Notes under the pieces: generated by a model
What the model saw: only the letters and a program-made list of their open reading frames with translations
What the model was told of the DNA's origin: nothing
Database searches by the model: none
Made by a program: the position numbers and the translations under genes
In this document: in pieces, positions 54,452-63,348 of the stretch
Layout of the letters: each line of letters opens with the position of its first letter
How positions within the stretch are numbered: position 1 is the first letter of the stretch
Assembly (NCBI RefSeq): GCF_001984155.1
Contig: NZ_MTQO01000053.1
Coordinates: 496,001 to 560,000 of the forward strand
Origin: Actinosynnema sp. ALI-1.44
GTDB lineage: Bacteria > Actinomycetota > Actinomycetes > Mycobacteriales > Pseudonocardiaceae
Direction of reading: 5' to 3'
DNA length: 64,000 bases

Positions 54452-55294
54452 TCACTCCTTGCCAGTGCCGGTCTCGACCGGGACGCCGACCAGCGACCCG
54501 TACTCGGTCCACGAACCGTCGTAGTTCTTGACGTCCTCGTAGCCCAGCAGCTCGTGCAGGGCGAACCAGGTGTGCGAGGAACGCTCACCGATGCGGCAGT
54601 ACGCGATGGTCGCCTTGGACTCGTCGATCCCGGCTTCCTTGTAGATCTCGCGCAGCTCGTCGTCGGACTTGAAGGTGCCGTCCTCGTTCGCGGCCTTGGC
54701 CCACGGCACGTTGATCGCGCTCGGCACGTGGCCGGGGCGCTGCGCGGACTCCTGCGGCAGGTGTGCCGGGGCCAGCAGCTTGCCGCTGAACTCGTCCGGC
54801 GACCGCACGTCGACCAGGTTCTTGGTGTTGATCGCGTCGACGACCTCGTCGCGGAACGCCCGCAGCTTGAGGTTCTGCTCCTGCGCGGAGAAGTTCGTCT
54901 CGTCGCGCTTGACCACGTCCTGCGACAGCGGGCGGCCGTCGAGCTCCCACTTCTTGCGGCCACCGTCGAGCAGCTTCACCGAGTCGTGGCCGTACAGCTT
55001 GAAGTACCAGTACGCGTACGCGGCGAACCAGTTGTTGTTGCCGCCGTAGAGGATCACCAGGTCGTCGTTGGCGACACCCTTGGCGGACAACAGCTTCTCG
55101 AAGCCGGCGCGGTCGACGAAGTCGCGGCGGACCGGGTCCTGCAGCTCGTTCTTCCAGTCGATCTTGACAGCACCCGGGATGTGCCCGGTCTCGTATGCGC
55201 TGGTGTCCTCGTCGACCTCGACGAACACCACCCCCGGCGCGTCGAGGTTGTCCTCTGCCCACTGGGCCGACACCAGCACGTTTTCGCGGCTCAT
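54452..55294 (-). CDS. Thiosulfate sulfurtransferase (double rhodanese, CysA/SseA-like)
   Basis: This 280-residue enzyme with two rhodanese domains would move sulfane sulfur from thiosulfate to a thiophilic acceptor. The C-terminal domain holds the active loop CRIGERSS with Cys233. The N-terminal domain is the inactive copy with YGGNNNWFAAY. ATG 55294 is the conserved start; the frame is open upstream through DUF4395 but that is a shadow. It is the middle gene of the operon that begins with a cysteine-containing leader peptide. Confidence 0.93.
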   Translation of the reverse strand: MSRENVLVSAQWAEDNLDAPGVVFVEVDEDTSAYETGHIPGAVKIDWKNELQDPVRRDFVDRAGFEKLLSAKGVANDDLVILYGGNNNWFAAYAYWYFKLYGHDSVKLLDGGRKKWELDGRPLSQDVVKRDETNFSAQEQNLKLRAFRDEVVDAINTKNLVDVRSPDEFSGKLLAPAHLPQESAQRPGHVPSAINVPWAKAANEDGTFKSDDELREIYKEAGIDESKATIAYCRIGERSSHTWFALHELLGYEDVKNYDGSWTEYGSLVGVPVETGTGKE

Positions 55295-55335
55295 CGAGCG
55301 CCTCTCACTTTCTGTATCAGGGGGTTGGTGATCAC

Positions 55336-55779
55336 TCAGGCCGGTTTCTGCCGGCCGCCGGACGGGGTGAGCCTGCGCAGCAGCAGGTAGGTCTCGCAGC
55401 CGAGGCAGAACGCGAAGGCCGCGTTGAGGAACGCGGCGGCCAGCGCGAACGCGGTGGCGATCAGACCGACCGTGCTGCCGCCGAGAGCGAACGCGATCGC
55501 ACCGACAGCGGCGAACGCGAAACCGACACCCTGCGCGAACCGCAGCGGCGCGGCGTCTTCCCGCTCGTCGGTCGGCTGCAGGCGCGGCGCGACGAGGTAC
55601 TTGTAGACAAGTGAATAAGGTGCGTACTTCAACCCGGCGAACGCGCCGACGGCGAAGACGACAGCCTGTGCGGCCAGCAGCGGCCACCACTGGGTGGCGA
55701 GCACGACGGCAAGGACGACGGTCGTGATCCAGGCGGAGAGCCTGGGACCGCGGGGATCGACGGGTGGGCCTGCGGACAT
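55336..55779 (-). CDS. DUF4395 membrane protein
   Basis: This 147-residue protein has about four hydrophobic helices and the DUF4395 pattern (DPRGPRLSA start, AFAGLKYAPYSLVYKYLVAPRL, FCLGCETYLLLRR end). It is a conserved neighbour of sulfurtransferase genes in Actinobacteria. Function is unknown; the CLGC pair might handle sulfur or redox chemistry. ATG 55779 has AGGAGG upstream. Confidence 0.88.
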   Translation of the reverse strand: MSAGPPVDPRGPRLSAWITTVVLAVVLATQWWPLLAAQAVVFAVGAFAGLKYAPYSLVYKYLVAPRLQPTDEREDAAPLRFAQGVGFAFAAVGAIAFALGGSTVGLIATAFALAAAFLNAAFAFCLGCETYLLLRRLTPSGGRQKPA

Positions 55780-55845
55780 GTGTCCTCCTGACCTGCGGGC
55801 AAGCGTGGGAGTGCGCCGCGTGCGATGGCGCGCGAAATCGCCTGG

Positions 55846-55923
55846 TCAGAGGGTCGCTTGACAGAGACTGGAGTCCACGCGGCAGTAGTCGACCGCGCGG
55901 CGCCTCGTCAGCAACGTATACAC
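55846..55923 (-). CDS. Ms5788A-family leader peptide (25 residues)
   Basis: A GTG-started frame encodes a 25-residue peptide with LLTRRRAVDYCRV and a second Cys in SSLCQ, fitting the LLTKRRAVDLCRV pattern of Ms5788A-type leader peptides. In mycobacteria such peptides precede the same sulfur genes and attenuate them according to cysteine supply. TACTCT (55931-55936) ends seven bases before the GTG, so the transcript should start at the first codon. The stop lies 66 bases before the DUF4395 start. Confidence 0.8.
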   Translation of the reverse strand: MYTLLTRRRAVDYCRVDSSLCQATL

Positions 55924-55930
55924 GGCGGCG

Positions 55931-55936
55931 AGAGTA
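55931..55936 (-). promoter_or_regulatory. -10 element (TACTCT) of the sulfur operon
   Basis: TACTCT on the minus strand is seven bases upstream of the leader-peptide GTG, the expected distance from a -10 hexamer to the transcription start. The -35 is not clear. Confidence 0.55.
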
Positions 55937-56057
55937 CCTCGATCTCACATTGCAGAGCACCACCGTCCATCCACTGGGACACACGATCGAGCGAGGGTCC
56001 CCGGACGCGGGTCAGAGCGTGATCACCCTCGCCCGCCGCGCAACGCTGATCGGGGTG

Positions 56058-56873
56058 CTACCTGTTCGAGGACGTGACGAGCGCGTCGAACTCGCGGTCC
56101 GGCAGTGACCTGTTGAGCTCCAGGAGCTTGTCGGCGAGCCAGCCGACCGCGTAGCGGGTCTCCGGGTGGTCGGACTCGGCGGCCTGCCGGATGACCTCAG
56201 CGACCACGCCGGGATCGGAGCCCTCGCTCAGGCCCGTCTCGCTGCGCTTGGCCATGGCCTCGGCCATGTCCCGGTACGGGCCGTTGCCGGACATCTCGCG
56301 CAGTTGCGCGGCCGTCTGGTCCTCGAACTCGGTCCTGATGATCCCCGGCTGGATGATCACGACGTCGATGCCGAACGGCCGGACCTCCATCCGGAGCGTG
56401 TCGGAGAAGGCCTCGAGCGCGTGCTTGGCGGCGTAGTACCAGGAACCGAGCGGCAACGCGATCTCGCCGCCGATCGACGAGACGTTGACGATCGTGCCGG
56501 AGCGCTGTGCGCGCATGGCGGGCAGGACGAGCTGGACCAGCCTGGCCGGTGCGATGAGGTTGACCTCGAGCTGGTCGCGCGCCAGGTCCAGCGGCACGTC
56601 CTCGACAGCGCCGTGCATGACGGTGCCTGCGTTGTTGACGAGGACGTCGATCCGTTGTTGTTCGTCGAGAACGATGGCGACTACCCGGTCGAGGTCCTCC
56701 GGGTTGCGTGCGTCCATCGCCAGCACGTGGCCACCCGCGGCGCGGATGTCGTCCATCTTGTGCACGCGCCGCGCGGCGCCGTACACCGTGTGGCCTGCGC
56801 GCAGGAGTTCCAACGCGGTGGCGCGGCCGATGCCCGACGACGCCCCAGTGACCAGGCACACCTTGGCTGCCAT
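56058..56873 (-). CDS. Short-chain dehydrogenase/reductase
   Basis: This 271-residue classical SDR has the cofactor loop GASSGIG (10-16), NNAG, catalytic Ser in NVSSIGG and YYAAK (YxxxK). It reduces or oxidises a carbonyl/alcohol with NAD(P); the substrate is unknown. ATG 56873 has AAAGGGGAT upstream. A MarR-type gene is divergent, separated by 148 bases, and may regulate it. Confidence 0.92.
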   Translation of the reverse strand: MAAKVCLVTGASSGIGRATALELLRAGHTVYGAARRVHKMDDIRAAGGHVLAMDARNPEDLDRVVAIVLDEQQRIDVLVNNAGTVMHGAVEDVPLDLARDQLEVNLIAPARLVQLVLPAMRAQRSGTIVNVSSIGGEIALPLGSWYYAAKHALEAFSDTLRMEVRPFGIDVVIIQPGIIRTEFEDQTAAQLREMSGNGPYRDMAEAMAKRSETGLSEGSDPGVVAEVIRQAAESDHPETRYAVGWLADKLLELNRSLPDREFDALVTSSNR

Positions 56874-56929
56874 GGTGATCCCCTTTCGTTGCGGTACACC
56901 GAACGCTAGGACTGATTTTCGCGTTGCTG

Positions 56930-56970
56930 CAACTTGGCGATGCGGTTTCCGCAGGTGAAACGGATATCAT
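56930..56970. promoter_or_regulatory. Possible MarR-type operator region
   Basis: GTTTC and GAAAC form a short inverted repeat with a 7-base spacer near 56945-56961 in the divergent gap between the SDR and the MarR-fusion gene. Arms are only five bases, so this is a weak candidate. Confidence 0.25.
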
Positions 56971-57021
56971 CGATGCAATGACATTGCGGCTGAATGCACG
57001 GACGGTGACGGGAGAACGGGG

Positions 57022-57705
57022 ATGCCAGGCGGTCGACTGACCATCGAGGAACGCCAACGCGTCGCGTCCGGGTTGGCGGCGGGGCACAGCTGCGCCGAGA
57101 TCGCCCGTCGGCTGCGACGGCCGGGCTCGACCATCAGCCGTGAGGTCGCGCGCAACGGCGGGCCCCGCGGTTACCGGGCCAACCAGGCGCAGCAGGCCAC
57201 CAAGTGGCGGGCACGCCGCCGAAAGCCCCATCCGGCCATGCCGCCTGCCGCGGGCACCGACCCGCTCGCGCAACGAGGCTTCGAGGACCGGTTCGCCGAG
57301 ATGATGACCAGGACCGGGATGCCCGCGATGACGGCCAAGGTCCTGGTCTACCTGTTCACCACCGACACCGGCAGCGCCACCACCGCCGAACTCGTCGCCC
57401 GGCTGCGGGTCAGCCCGGCGTCCATCTCCAAGGCCATCGGCTGGCTGGAGCAGCGCGGCCTGGTCCGGCGGGAACGCGACGGCAGGCGCCAGCGCTACCT
57501 GATCAACGACGACGCCTGGTACCAGGCGTGGCAGGCCAGCGTCCAGTCGATGGCCATGTGGGCGGACCTGACGCGGCAGGGCGCCGACCTGTTCGGCCAC
57601 ACCAGCCCGGCCGGTGCCCGGCTGAGTGCCACCAGCCGGTTCTTCCGCCACCTGGGCCACGACATGACCCAGGCGGCCGAACACTGGCGGCAGACCCTGC
57701 CGTGA
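57022..57705 (+). CDS. IS30-type HTH fused to a MarR-like regulator
   Basis: The 227-residue protein has an N-terminal helix-turn-helix like that of IS30-family transposases (LTIEERQRVASGLAAGHSC, AEIARRLRRPGSTISREVARN; about 5-55). A basic linker follows, then a MarR/GbsR-like winged helix (about 85-165, AELVARLRVSPASISKAIGWLEQRGLV). No transposase catalytic domain follows, so this appears to be a regulator with two DNA-binding modules. ATG 57022 has GGGAGA upstream. It likely controls the divergent SDR gene. Confidence 0.85.
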   Translation: MPGGRLTIEERQRVASGLAAGHSCAEIARRLRRPGSTISREVARNGGPRGYRANQAQQATKWRARRRKPHPAMPPAAGTDPLAQRGFEDRFAEMMTRTGMPAMTAKVLVYLFTTDTGSATTAELVARLRVSPASISKAIGWLEQRGLVRRERDGRRQRYLINDDAWYQAWQASVQSMAMWADLTRQGADLFGHTSPAGARLSATSRFFRHLGHDMTQAAEHWRQTLP

Positions 57706-57713
57706 TCACGCAG

Positions 57714-58124
57714 TCAGCCCAGGTGCGGTCGCAGTGCGTCGAGCAGCGCGTCCCGCTTGGGCACCCCGCCGACGCGCAACAGCTCCACCCCGTTCGAGTC
57801 CACCGCGAGCGTGGTCGGCGTGGACAGCACACCGAGCGACGAAGCCACCGCGGGGTGATCGGTCACGTCGAAGTCGACGTGCCGCAGGCCGTCCACCTTC
57901 TCGGCCAGGTCGGCCAGCAGGATCCGGGTGTGCCTGCACGGCGCGCAGAACGTCGTCGAGATCTGCAGCAGCGTCACCCGGCTACCCGGATCCACCAGTT
58001 CACGCAGCTCAGCGGGCAGTGCGGAGACCTTGGCGGCCCGTACGCGGCCCTGGGAACGGCGCCAGGCGAGACCGAACACGCTCACCACCGCGAGCGTGCC
58101 GATCAGCACCCAGACACCGGTCAT
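57714..58124 (-). CDS. Membrane-anchored thioredoxin-like protein
   Basis: The 136-residue protein has one N-terminal membrane helix (about 4-21) and a thioredoxin fold with active-site Cys60-Ala-Pro-Cys63 and the cis-proline segment STPTTL. It is probably a thiol oxidoreductase facing outward. ATG 58124 overlaps the stop of the lmeA-like gene by four bases. The same pair occurs in mycobacteria (ThiX beside LmeA). Confidence 0.88.
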   Translation of the reverse strand: MTGVWVLIGTLAVVSVFGLAWRRSQGRVRAAKVSALPAELRELVDPGSRVTLLQISTTFCAPCRHTRILLADLAEKVDGLRHVDFDVTDHPAVASSLGVLSTPTTLAVDSNGVELLRVGGVPKRDALLDALRPHLG

Positions 58125-59035
58125 CCAGCCAGGCCCCGCAGTTTCACGTTCTCCGCCTTGCCCTTCAGGGACAGCGAGCCGGGATCGACCTGCACGGCCG
58201 TCGGCGTGATCGCCACCGGCAGCGTGCCCGGGTCGAGGTCGACCGCGAAGCGGGGCAGCAGCTGCTGCTGGATGGCCTGGCCGAGCAGGTTGTTGCCGAT
58301 CGAGTTGGCCAGCGAGATCCGCTTCGGGGCGACCTGGATCTTCTGGTTGACCAGGCTGACGATGGCGTACACCGCGATGTCGGTCGACTGGCCCGCGATG
58401 TCGAGCTTCGCGCCGATCCGCACACCGGCCGTGGTGTCCTCGGTCTCCTGCTTCAAGGCCTCCTGGTCGGCCTTCTCGTCGAGCTCGTCCTCGGCGTCGC
58501 CGGTCGCCAGCACCCGCTTCTCGCTGACCGGCGAGATCGTCACGTTGGTGATGTCGGTGGTCCGCACCGGCAGCTTCTTGGACTGCAGCGCCCGGTTGAA
58601 GTCGGCCTCCTTGACCCGCAGCTGGCCCTCGATCTCCTTGACCGAGATCGACTCGGTCCGGCCTGCCAGCAGGTCCGACAGCGGGGCCTGCACACCGCGC
58701 AGGTCCGCGTGCACCTCGACGTCCTTGAGGATGTCCTTGATCGGCACACCCTTGGCGTCGACCGTGATGTGGTCGTACTCACCACCGATGGCCTGCGTCA
58801 GGAACGGGAAGCCACGCACGGTCACGGCCGGGTCGTCGGCGAGGTTGAACGCCTCCTTCGCCCGCTTGGAGACCTGGTACTCGGCCACCGCCGCGGCGCC
58901 GAAATCCACGCCGACCAGCAGGGCGGCCAGAATCACGAGGGTGATGACCAGCGGCCGCGTCTTCGACCGCTTCGGCTTCCCCGGCCGCTGCCGGCTCGCC
59001 GAGGCGTTGTGCGCTGCGTTCGGCGCTGTCGTCAT
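58121..59035 (-). CDS. lmeA: LmeA-like phospholipid-binding protein (DUF2993)
   Basis: This 304-residue envelope protein has a basic cytoplasmic N-terminus, one membrane helix (about 28-50) and a DUF2993 domain. The domain starts near VTVRGFPFLTQAIGGEYDHI and ends with VQVDPGSLSLKGKAENV. In mycobacteria LmeA supports lipomannan elongation. ATG 59035 has AGGTGG upstream. Confidence 0.85.
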   Translation of the reverse strand: MTTAPNAAHNASASRQRPGKPKRSKTRPLVITLVILAALLVGVDFGAAAVAEYQVSKRAKEAFNLADDPAVTVRGFPFLTQAIGGEYDHITVDAKGVPIKDILKDVEVHADLRGVQAPLSDLLAGRTESISVKEIEGQLRVKEADFNRALQSKKLPVRTTDITNVTISPVSEKRVLATGDAEDELDEKADQEALKQETEDTTAGVRIGAKLDIAGQSTDIAVYAIVSLVNQKIQVAPKRISLANSIGNNLLGQAIQQQLLPRFAVDLDPGTLPVAITPTAVQVDPGSLSLKGKAENVKLRGLAG

Positions 59036-59324
59036 GCCACCACCTGTGTCGATGTCTCTTATGTTGGACGCGTCAGCACACGTCTGGTTGGAGCGAAGGT
59101 CGCGATCCGGTGTACCAGACGAGCGGCCCGCTCGTCCCCGGCATGCCCAGGATAGGCGCCCCTTCCGCGCGGCTGGTGCCGCCTCACACCGGCGCTGATC
59201 GGCACCTGGTCCAAGCGGTGACCTGCCCCACGTGTGTGAACCGCGTGTTACGAACAGGCGATTTCCCGGCCACGCTCGTTATTCTCCTGGATAACCGCGT
59301 GAACCTCCCGAGAGGCGGTAGGCC

Positions 59325-60050
59325 ATGAGCCTCGACCTGCTCCTGCTGACCGCGGACCCGGAGCCGGGTTCGGTGCTCCCTTCCCTGATGCTGCTCCCGC
59401 ATGCCGTGCGCACGCAGCAGCCGGAGGTGACCGCACTGCTCGAGGCGGGGTCCCGTGACGCGGTGCTCGTCGACGCCAGGACGGACCTCGCCGGTGCCAA
59501 GAGCCTGTGCCGCCTGCTGACCAGCGGCGGCGACGCGGGCCCGGTGATCGCGATCGTCGGTGAAGGCGGCCTGGTGGCCGTGACCTCGGACTGGCGGGTC
59601 GACGAGATCCTGCTGCCGACCGCGGGCCCGGCCGAGGTGGACGCCAGGCTGCGGCTGCTGACCTCCCGCGGCCCGGCGGGTCCCGGCAACGGCGACGGCG
59701 CGATCCGGCTCGGCGAGCTGGTGATCGACGAGGCCACGTACATGGCCAGGCTGCGCGGCCGTCCGCTCGACCTGACGTACAAGGAGTTCGAGCTGCTGAA
59801 GTACCTCGCCCAGCACGCTGGCCGGGTGTTCACCCGCGCCCAGCTGCTGCAGGAGGTGTGGGGCTACGATTTCTTCGGCGGCACCAGGACCGTGGACGTG
59901 CACGTCCGGCGGCTGCGCGCGAAGCTCGGCATCGAGCACGAGCAGATGATCGGCACCGTGCGCAACGTCGGCTACAAGTTCGTCCAGCCTCCGAAGAAGG
60001 CCGGCGCCGCGCCCGCGGCGGAATCAATCAGCTTCGACGTGGTTCAGTAA
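59325..60050 (+). CDS. glnR: Global nitrogen regulator GlnR (OmpR-type)
   Basis: GlnR controls ammonium assimilation genes in actinomycetes. The 241-residue protein has a degenerate receiver that keeps Asp50 (AVLVDARTD) and a C-terminal winged helix ([22 protein letters not shown] in two parts, [22 protein letters not shown]). It lacks a partner kinase. It lies directly before mshD, as Rv0818 does in Mycobacterium tuberculosis. ATG 59325 has GAGAGG upstream. I found no certain GlnR box in the 289-base divergent gap (59036-59324). Confidence 0.88.
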   Translation: MSLDLLLLTADPEPGSVLPSLMLLPHAVRTQQPEVTALLEAGSRDAVLVDARTDLAGAKSLCRLLTSGGDAGPVIAIVGEGGLVAVTSDWRVDEILLPTAGPAEVDARLRLLTSRGPAGPGNGDGAIRLGELVIDEATYMARLRGRPLDLTYKEFELLKYLAQHAGRVFTRAQLLQEVWGYDFFGGTRTVDVHVRRLRAKLGIEHEQMIGTVRNVGYKFVQPPKKAGAAPAAESISFDVVQ

Positions 60051-60054
60051 AGGT

Positions 60055-60894
60055 GTGACCGAACTCGTCTGGCGCCCGACCCTGTCCGAGCTGGAGACAG
60101 CGCAAGTCCGCGAGCTGCTGGCGTCCGACGAGGCCGGTGTCGACCTGCCGTCCGGCGGTGAGCACCTCCTGGCCGTCCGGGACGGCGTGGTGGGCTACGC
60201 GCACATCGACCCGACCGGTGACCAGCTGGGCAACCAGGTCGCCGAGCTGGTCGTGCACCCCGGTCACCGCAGGCAGGGCATCGGCGGGCAGATGCTGACC
60301 GCTGTCACTGAGCACGCGCGGCCGCTGCGGATCTGGTCGCACCGCGACCACCCCGGTGCCGCCCGGCTGGCCGAGAAGCTCGGTCTCCAGCGGGTCCGTG
60401 AGCTGTACCGGATGGGCATGGACTTCGGCGCCGAAGAGTTCGCCGAGCCCACGCTGCCCGACGGCGTCCGGTTGCGCGCGTTCGTTCCTGGGCAGGACGA
60501 GGAAGCTGTGGTCGCGGTGAACGCGCGGGCCTTCTCGTGGCATCCCGAGCAGGGCGGCCTGACCGTCGACGACGTGCGCGAGACCGAGCGTGAAGGCTGG
60601 TTCGACCCGGCCGGGTTCTTCCTCGCGGTGGACGCACAGGACAAGGTCGTCGGCTTCCACTGGACCAAGGTGCACCCCGACTCGACCGGTGAGGTCTACG
60701 TCGTCGGCGTGGATCCGGCCGCCCAGGGCGGCGGTCTCGGCAAGGCGCTGACCCTCGCCGGACTGCGTCACCTGCGCGGACTCGGGTTGCCCCGGGTGAT
60801 CCTCTACGTCGAGGGCGACAACACCGTGGCGATCGCCGTTTACCGCAAGTTGGGTTTCGAGTTGCTTGACGCGGGCGTGCAGTACGCACGGTAG
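60055..60894 (+). CDS. mshD: Mycothiol synthase
   Basis: MshD acetylates Cys-GlcN-Ins with acetyl-CoA, the last step of mycothiol synthesis. The 279-residue protein is two GNAT domains in tandem: one with VVHPGHRRQGIGGQML (acetyl-CoA loop) and one with VGVDPAAQGGGLGKALTL. GTG 60055 comes four bases after the glnR stop with AAAGG upstream, so the two are co-transcribed. Its presence fixes the organism as an actinobacterium that uses mycothiol. Confidence 0.94.
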   Translation: MTELVWRPTLSELETAQVRELLASDEAGVDLPSGGEHLLAVRDGVVGYAHIDPTGDQLGNQVAELVVHPGHRRQGIGGQMLTAVTEHARPLRIWSHRDHPGAARLAEKLGLQRVRELYRMGMDFGAEEFAEPTLPDGVRLRAFVPGQDEEAVVAVNARAFSWHPEQGGLTVDDVRETEREGWFDPAGFFLAVDAQDKVVGFHWTKVHPDSTGEVYVVGVDPAAQGGGLGKALTLAGLRHLRGLGLPRVILYVEGDNTVAIAVYRKLGFELLDAGVQYAR

Positions 60895-60986
60895 TCACAC
60901 GTTCAATCACCGTGTGCGAACCCCCAGGTCGCGGCGAGATAACGGCGCCGTTCCAAAGGGGTCGCACTGCTCACAATGGGTGCCTT

Positions 60987-61008
60987 GTTCACCTGTCGTT
61001 CACCTCTA
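60987..61008 (+). promoter_or_regulatory. PHO-box-like direct repeats upstream of pstS
   Basis: GTTCACC occurs at 60987-60993 and 60998-61004, an exact 11-bp period, as in PhoP boxes of Streptomyces. A related GTTCAATCACC lies at 60901-60911. The site is about 100 bases before the pstS start. Confidence 0.7.
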
Positions 61009-61065
61009 CAGGGCCGTCCGTTCGGTCTGGCTCCTTAGCGTCCGGGATCGAGCGGCGGGCTCGTC

Positions 61066-61093
61066 GCCAAACGGCTCAAGCCAAACGGCTCAA
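61066..61093 (+). repeat. Tandem 14-bp duplication before the pstS ribosome binding site
   Basis: GCCAAACGGCTCAA is repeated exactly head to tail (61066-61079 and 61080-61093), ending right before the GGAGG that serves pstS. It lies within the presumed leader RNA. Its meaning is unknown. Confidence 0.75.
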
Positions 61094-61106
61094 GTGGAGG
61101 ATTCAG

Positions 61107-62231
61107 GTGAAGATCAAGCGGCACGGTGCCGTGATCAGCCTCATCGCCGCCGGCGCGCTCGCGCTCACGGCGTGCGGATCGGACCAGAACACCCCGGCAG
61201 CGGGTGGTGGCTCCGGTGCCGCCGCGCCGACCGGCAGCGCTCAGGTGGACTGCGGTGGCAAGAAGAACCTTGTCGCTGAGGGTTCCAGCGCCCAGAAGGG
61301 CGCCATGGACGTGTTCGCCCAGCAGTACGGTCAGAAGTGCGCGGGCCAGCAGATCGCCTACACGCCGTCCGGCTCCGGCAACGGCATCAAGCAGTTCAAC
61401 GGTGGCGTCGCCGACATCGGCGGCTCGGACTCGCCGCTGAAGGAAGGCGCCGAGACCGACGCGGCCAAGACCCGCTGCAAGGGCGACCCGGCGTGGAACC
61501 TGCCGCTGGTGTTCGGCCCTGTCGCCGTGCCGTTCAAGCTCGAGGGCACGACCGACCTCACGCTGACCCCGGACGTGATCGCCAAGATCTTCACCGGCAC
61601 CGTCAAGACGTGGGACGACGCCGAGATCACCAAGGCCAACGGTGGCAAGGCGCTGCCCGCCAAGCCGATCAAGGTCATCTTCCGGGATGGTGACTCGGGC
61701 ACCACCGACAACTTCCAGCAGTACCTCGCCGCCGCCGCGCCGTCGTCGTGGACCAAGGGCGCGGGCAAGAAGTTCGTCGGCGGGACCGGCCAGAGCGCGC
61801 AGGGCTCGGCGGGTGTGGCCGAGACCGTCGCCGCCGCCGACGGCACCATCGGCTTCGTCGAGTGGTCCTTCGCGCAGGACAAGAAGCTGAGCGTGGCCAA
61901 GATCGACAGCGGTGCGGGCGCCGTCACGCTGTCCGGTGAGACCGCGGGCAACGCGATCAAGGCCGCCAAGATCAAGGGCACCGGCAACGACCTCGTGCTC
62001 GACCTGAAGGCCCTCTACGCCAGCAAGGCCGCGAACTCGTACCCGCTCGTGCTCGCCACGTACGAGATCGTGTGCTCCAAGGGCTACGACGCCGACACCG
62101 CCAAGGCTGTGAAGGCGTTCCTGACCGTCGCCGCGACGACTGCCCAGTCCGGACTGGCCGACGCGGGCTACGTGCCGCTTCCCCAGGAGTTCCAGGACAA
62201 GCTGCTGACCGCGGTCAAGGCTATCGCCTGA
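61107..62231 (+). CDS. pstS: Phosphate ABC transporter substrate-binding lipoprotein
   Basis: PstS binds phosphate outside the membrane for the Pst importer. The 374-residue lipoprotein has the lipobox LTAC (Cys23) and the phosphate-site segments [33 protein letters not shown] and [14 protein letters not shown] 61107 has TGGAGG upstream; the longer open frame is not used. PHO-box-like repeats lie upstream. It heads the pstS-pstC-pstA operon. Confidence 0.96.
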   Translation: MKIKRHGAVISLIAAGALALTACGSDQNTPAAGGGSGAAAPTGSAQVDCGGKKNLVAEGSSAQKGAMDVFAQQYGQKCAGQQIAYTPSGSGNGIKQFNGGVADIGGSDSPLKEGAETDAAKTRCKGDPAWNLPLVFGPVAVPFKLEGTTDLTLTPDVIAKIFTGTVKTWDDAEITKANGGKALPAKPIKVIFRDGDSGTTDNFQQYLAAAAPSSWTKGAGKKFVGGTGQSAQGSAGVAETVAAADGTIGFVEWSFAQDKKLSVAKIDSGAGAVTLSGETAGNAIKAAKIKGTGNDLVLDLKALYASKAANSYPLVLATYEIVCSKGYDADTAKAVKAFLTVAATTAQSGLADAGYVPLPQEFQDKLLTAVKAIA

Positions 62232-62256
62232 CGAGACCGAGGCTGGCACACTCGCC

Positions 62257-63348
62257 ATGAGTGAGATCCGTAACAGGTCTCCGCGCCCCGTCGCCACCGG
62301 CACCGCCGGTGAGCGGCGGGGCGGTTCGGCGACCGAGACATCAGCGGAGGCACCGATTTCGGTGGAATCCCGACCCAGTGACCCTCGGCCGCCGTCGGCG
62401 GATCAGCCGGCCAAGGTCATCGTGCGCCCCGGCGACCGGATCTTCTCCGGCTTCGCCAAGGGATCCGGCATCCTGATCGTCGTCATCATCGCGGCGATCG
62501 GAGCCTTCCTGCTGGCACAGGCGATTCCGTCGCTTGTGGCCAACAAGGCGAACTTCCTGTTCAGTCGCCAGTTCACCGCGGGCGACCCGGACAACCTCTC
62601 GTTCGGTGTCCTCGACCTGCTGCTGGTCACCGTCTACAGCTCGATCGTCGCGCTGATCATCGCGATGCCGATCGCGTTGGGCATCGCGCTGTTCCTGACC
62701 CAGTACGCGCCGCGCAGGCTCGCCCGGCCGTTCGCGTACGTCATCGACCTGCTCGCGGCCGTGCCGTCGATCATCTACGGCCTGTGGGGCGCGGCCGTGC
62801 TCGCGCCCGCGCTCGATCCGATCACCGAGTGGCTCAACTCGGCACTCGGCTGGTTCTTCCCGTTCTCGACGGGCAACGTGGACCGCAGCATCGGTCAGAC
62901 GATCTTCACCGCGAGCATCGTGCTCGCCGTGATGGTGCTGCCGATCATCACCGCGATCTCGCGCGAGGTGTTCGACCGGACGCCGCCCATGCAGATCGAG
63001 GGGGCGCTCGCTCTCGGCGCGACGCGCTGGGAAGTGGTCCGCACGACCGTGCTGCCGTTCGGCAAGGCCGGTTACATCAGCGCGTCGATGCTCGGCCTCG
63101 GCCGCGCGCTCGGGGAGACCATCGCCGTGATGATCATCCTGGCCCAGGCCGCGGGCAAGAACTTCGGCTGGAGCCTGTTCGACGGCGGCGACACGATCGC
63201 GTCGATGATCGCCCGTGCGGCGGCGGAGTTCAACGACCCGCGCAGCGCGGGCGCGTACATCGCGGCCGGCCTCGTGCTGTTCCTGTTGACGTTCATCGTC
63301 AACGCGATCGCGCGGTCGTTCATCGTCGGGAAGAAGGAGTACGAGTGA
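62257..63348 (+). CDS. pstC: Phosphate ABC transporter permease PstC
   Basis: This 363-residue inner-membrane permease has a 60-residue basic/polar N-terminal extension and six membrane helices (first about 72-92). The EAA-type coupling loop is [20 protein letters not shown], and [15 protein letters not shown] is a PstC hallmark. ATG 62257 lies 25 bases after pstS. The stop overlaps pstA by four bases. Confidence 0.95.
   Translation: MSEIRNRSPRPVATGTAGERRGGSATETSAEAPISVESRPSDPRPPSADQPAKVIVRPGDRIFSGFAKGSGILIVVIIAAIGAFLLAQAIPSLVANKANFLFSRQFTAGDPDNLSFGVLDLLLVTVYSSIVALIIAMPIALGIALFLTQYAPRRLARPFAYVIDLLAAVPSIIYGLWGAAVLAPALDPITEWLNSALGWFFPFSTGNVDRSIGQTIFTASIVLAVMVLPIITAISREVFDRTPPMQIEGALALGATRWEVVRTTVLPFGKAGYISASMLGLGRALGETIAVMIILAQAAGKNFGWSLFDGGDTIASMIARAAAEFNDPRSAGAYIAAGLVLFLLTFIVNAIARSFIVGKKEYE

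Noticed and set aside
54452-55984. Extended minus-strand frame running from the sulfurtransferase through DUF4395 and the leader region
   Set aside because: The sulfurtransferase starts at the conserved ATG 55294; upstream codons are the wrong frame of DUF4395 and of the leader peptide.
57022-57705. Truncated IS30 transposase (mobile-element remnant)
   Set aside because: The frame is intact, has its own ribosome binding site and continues into a MarR-like domain instead of a DDE core; no terminal inverted repeats were seen.
59036-59324. GlnR-box-like GTTAC/GAAAC arrangement before glnR
   Set aside because: Individual half-sites can be picked out but the required regular spacing was not found.
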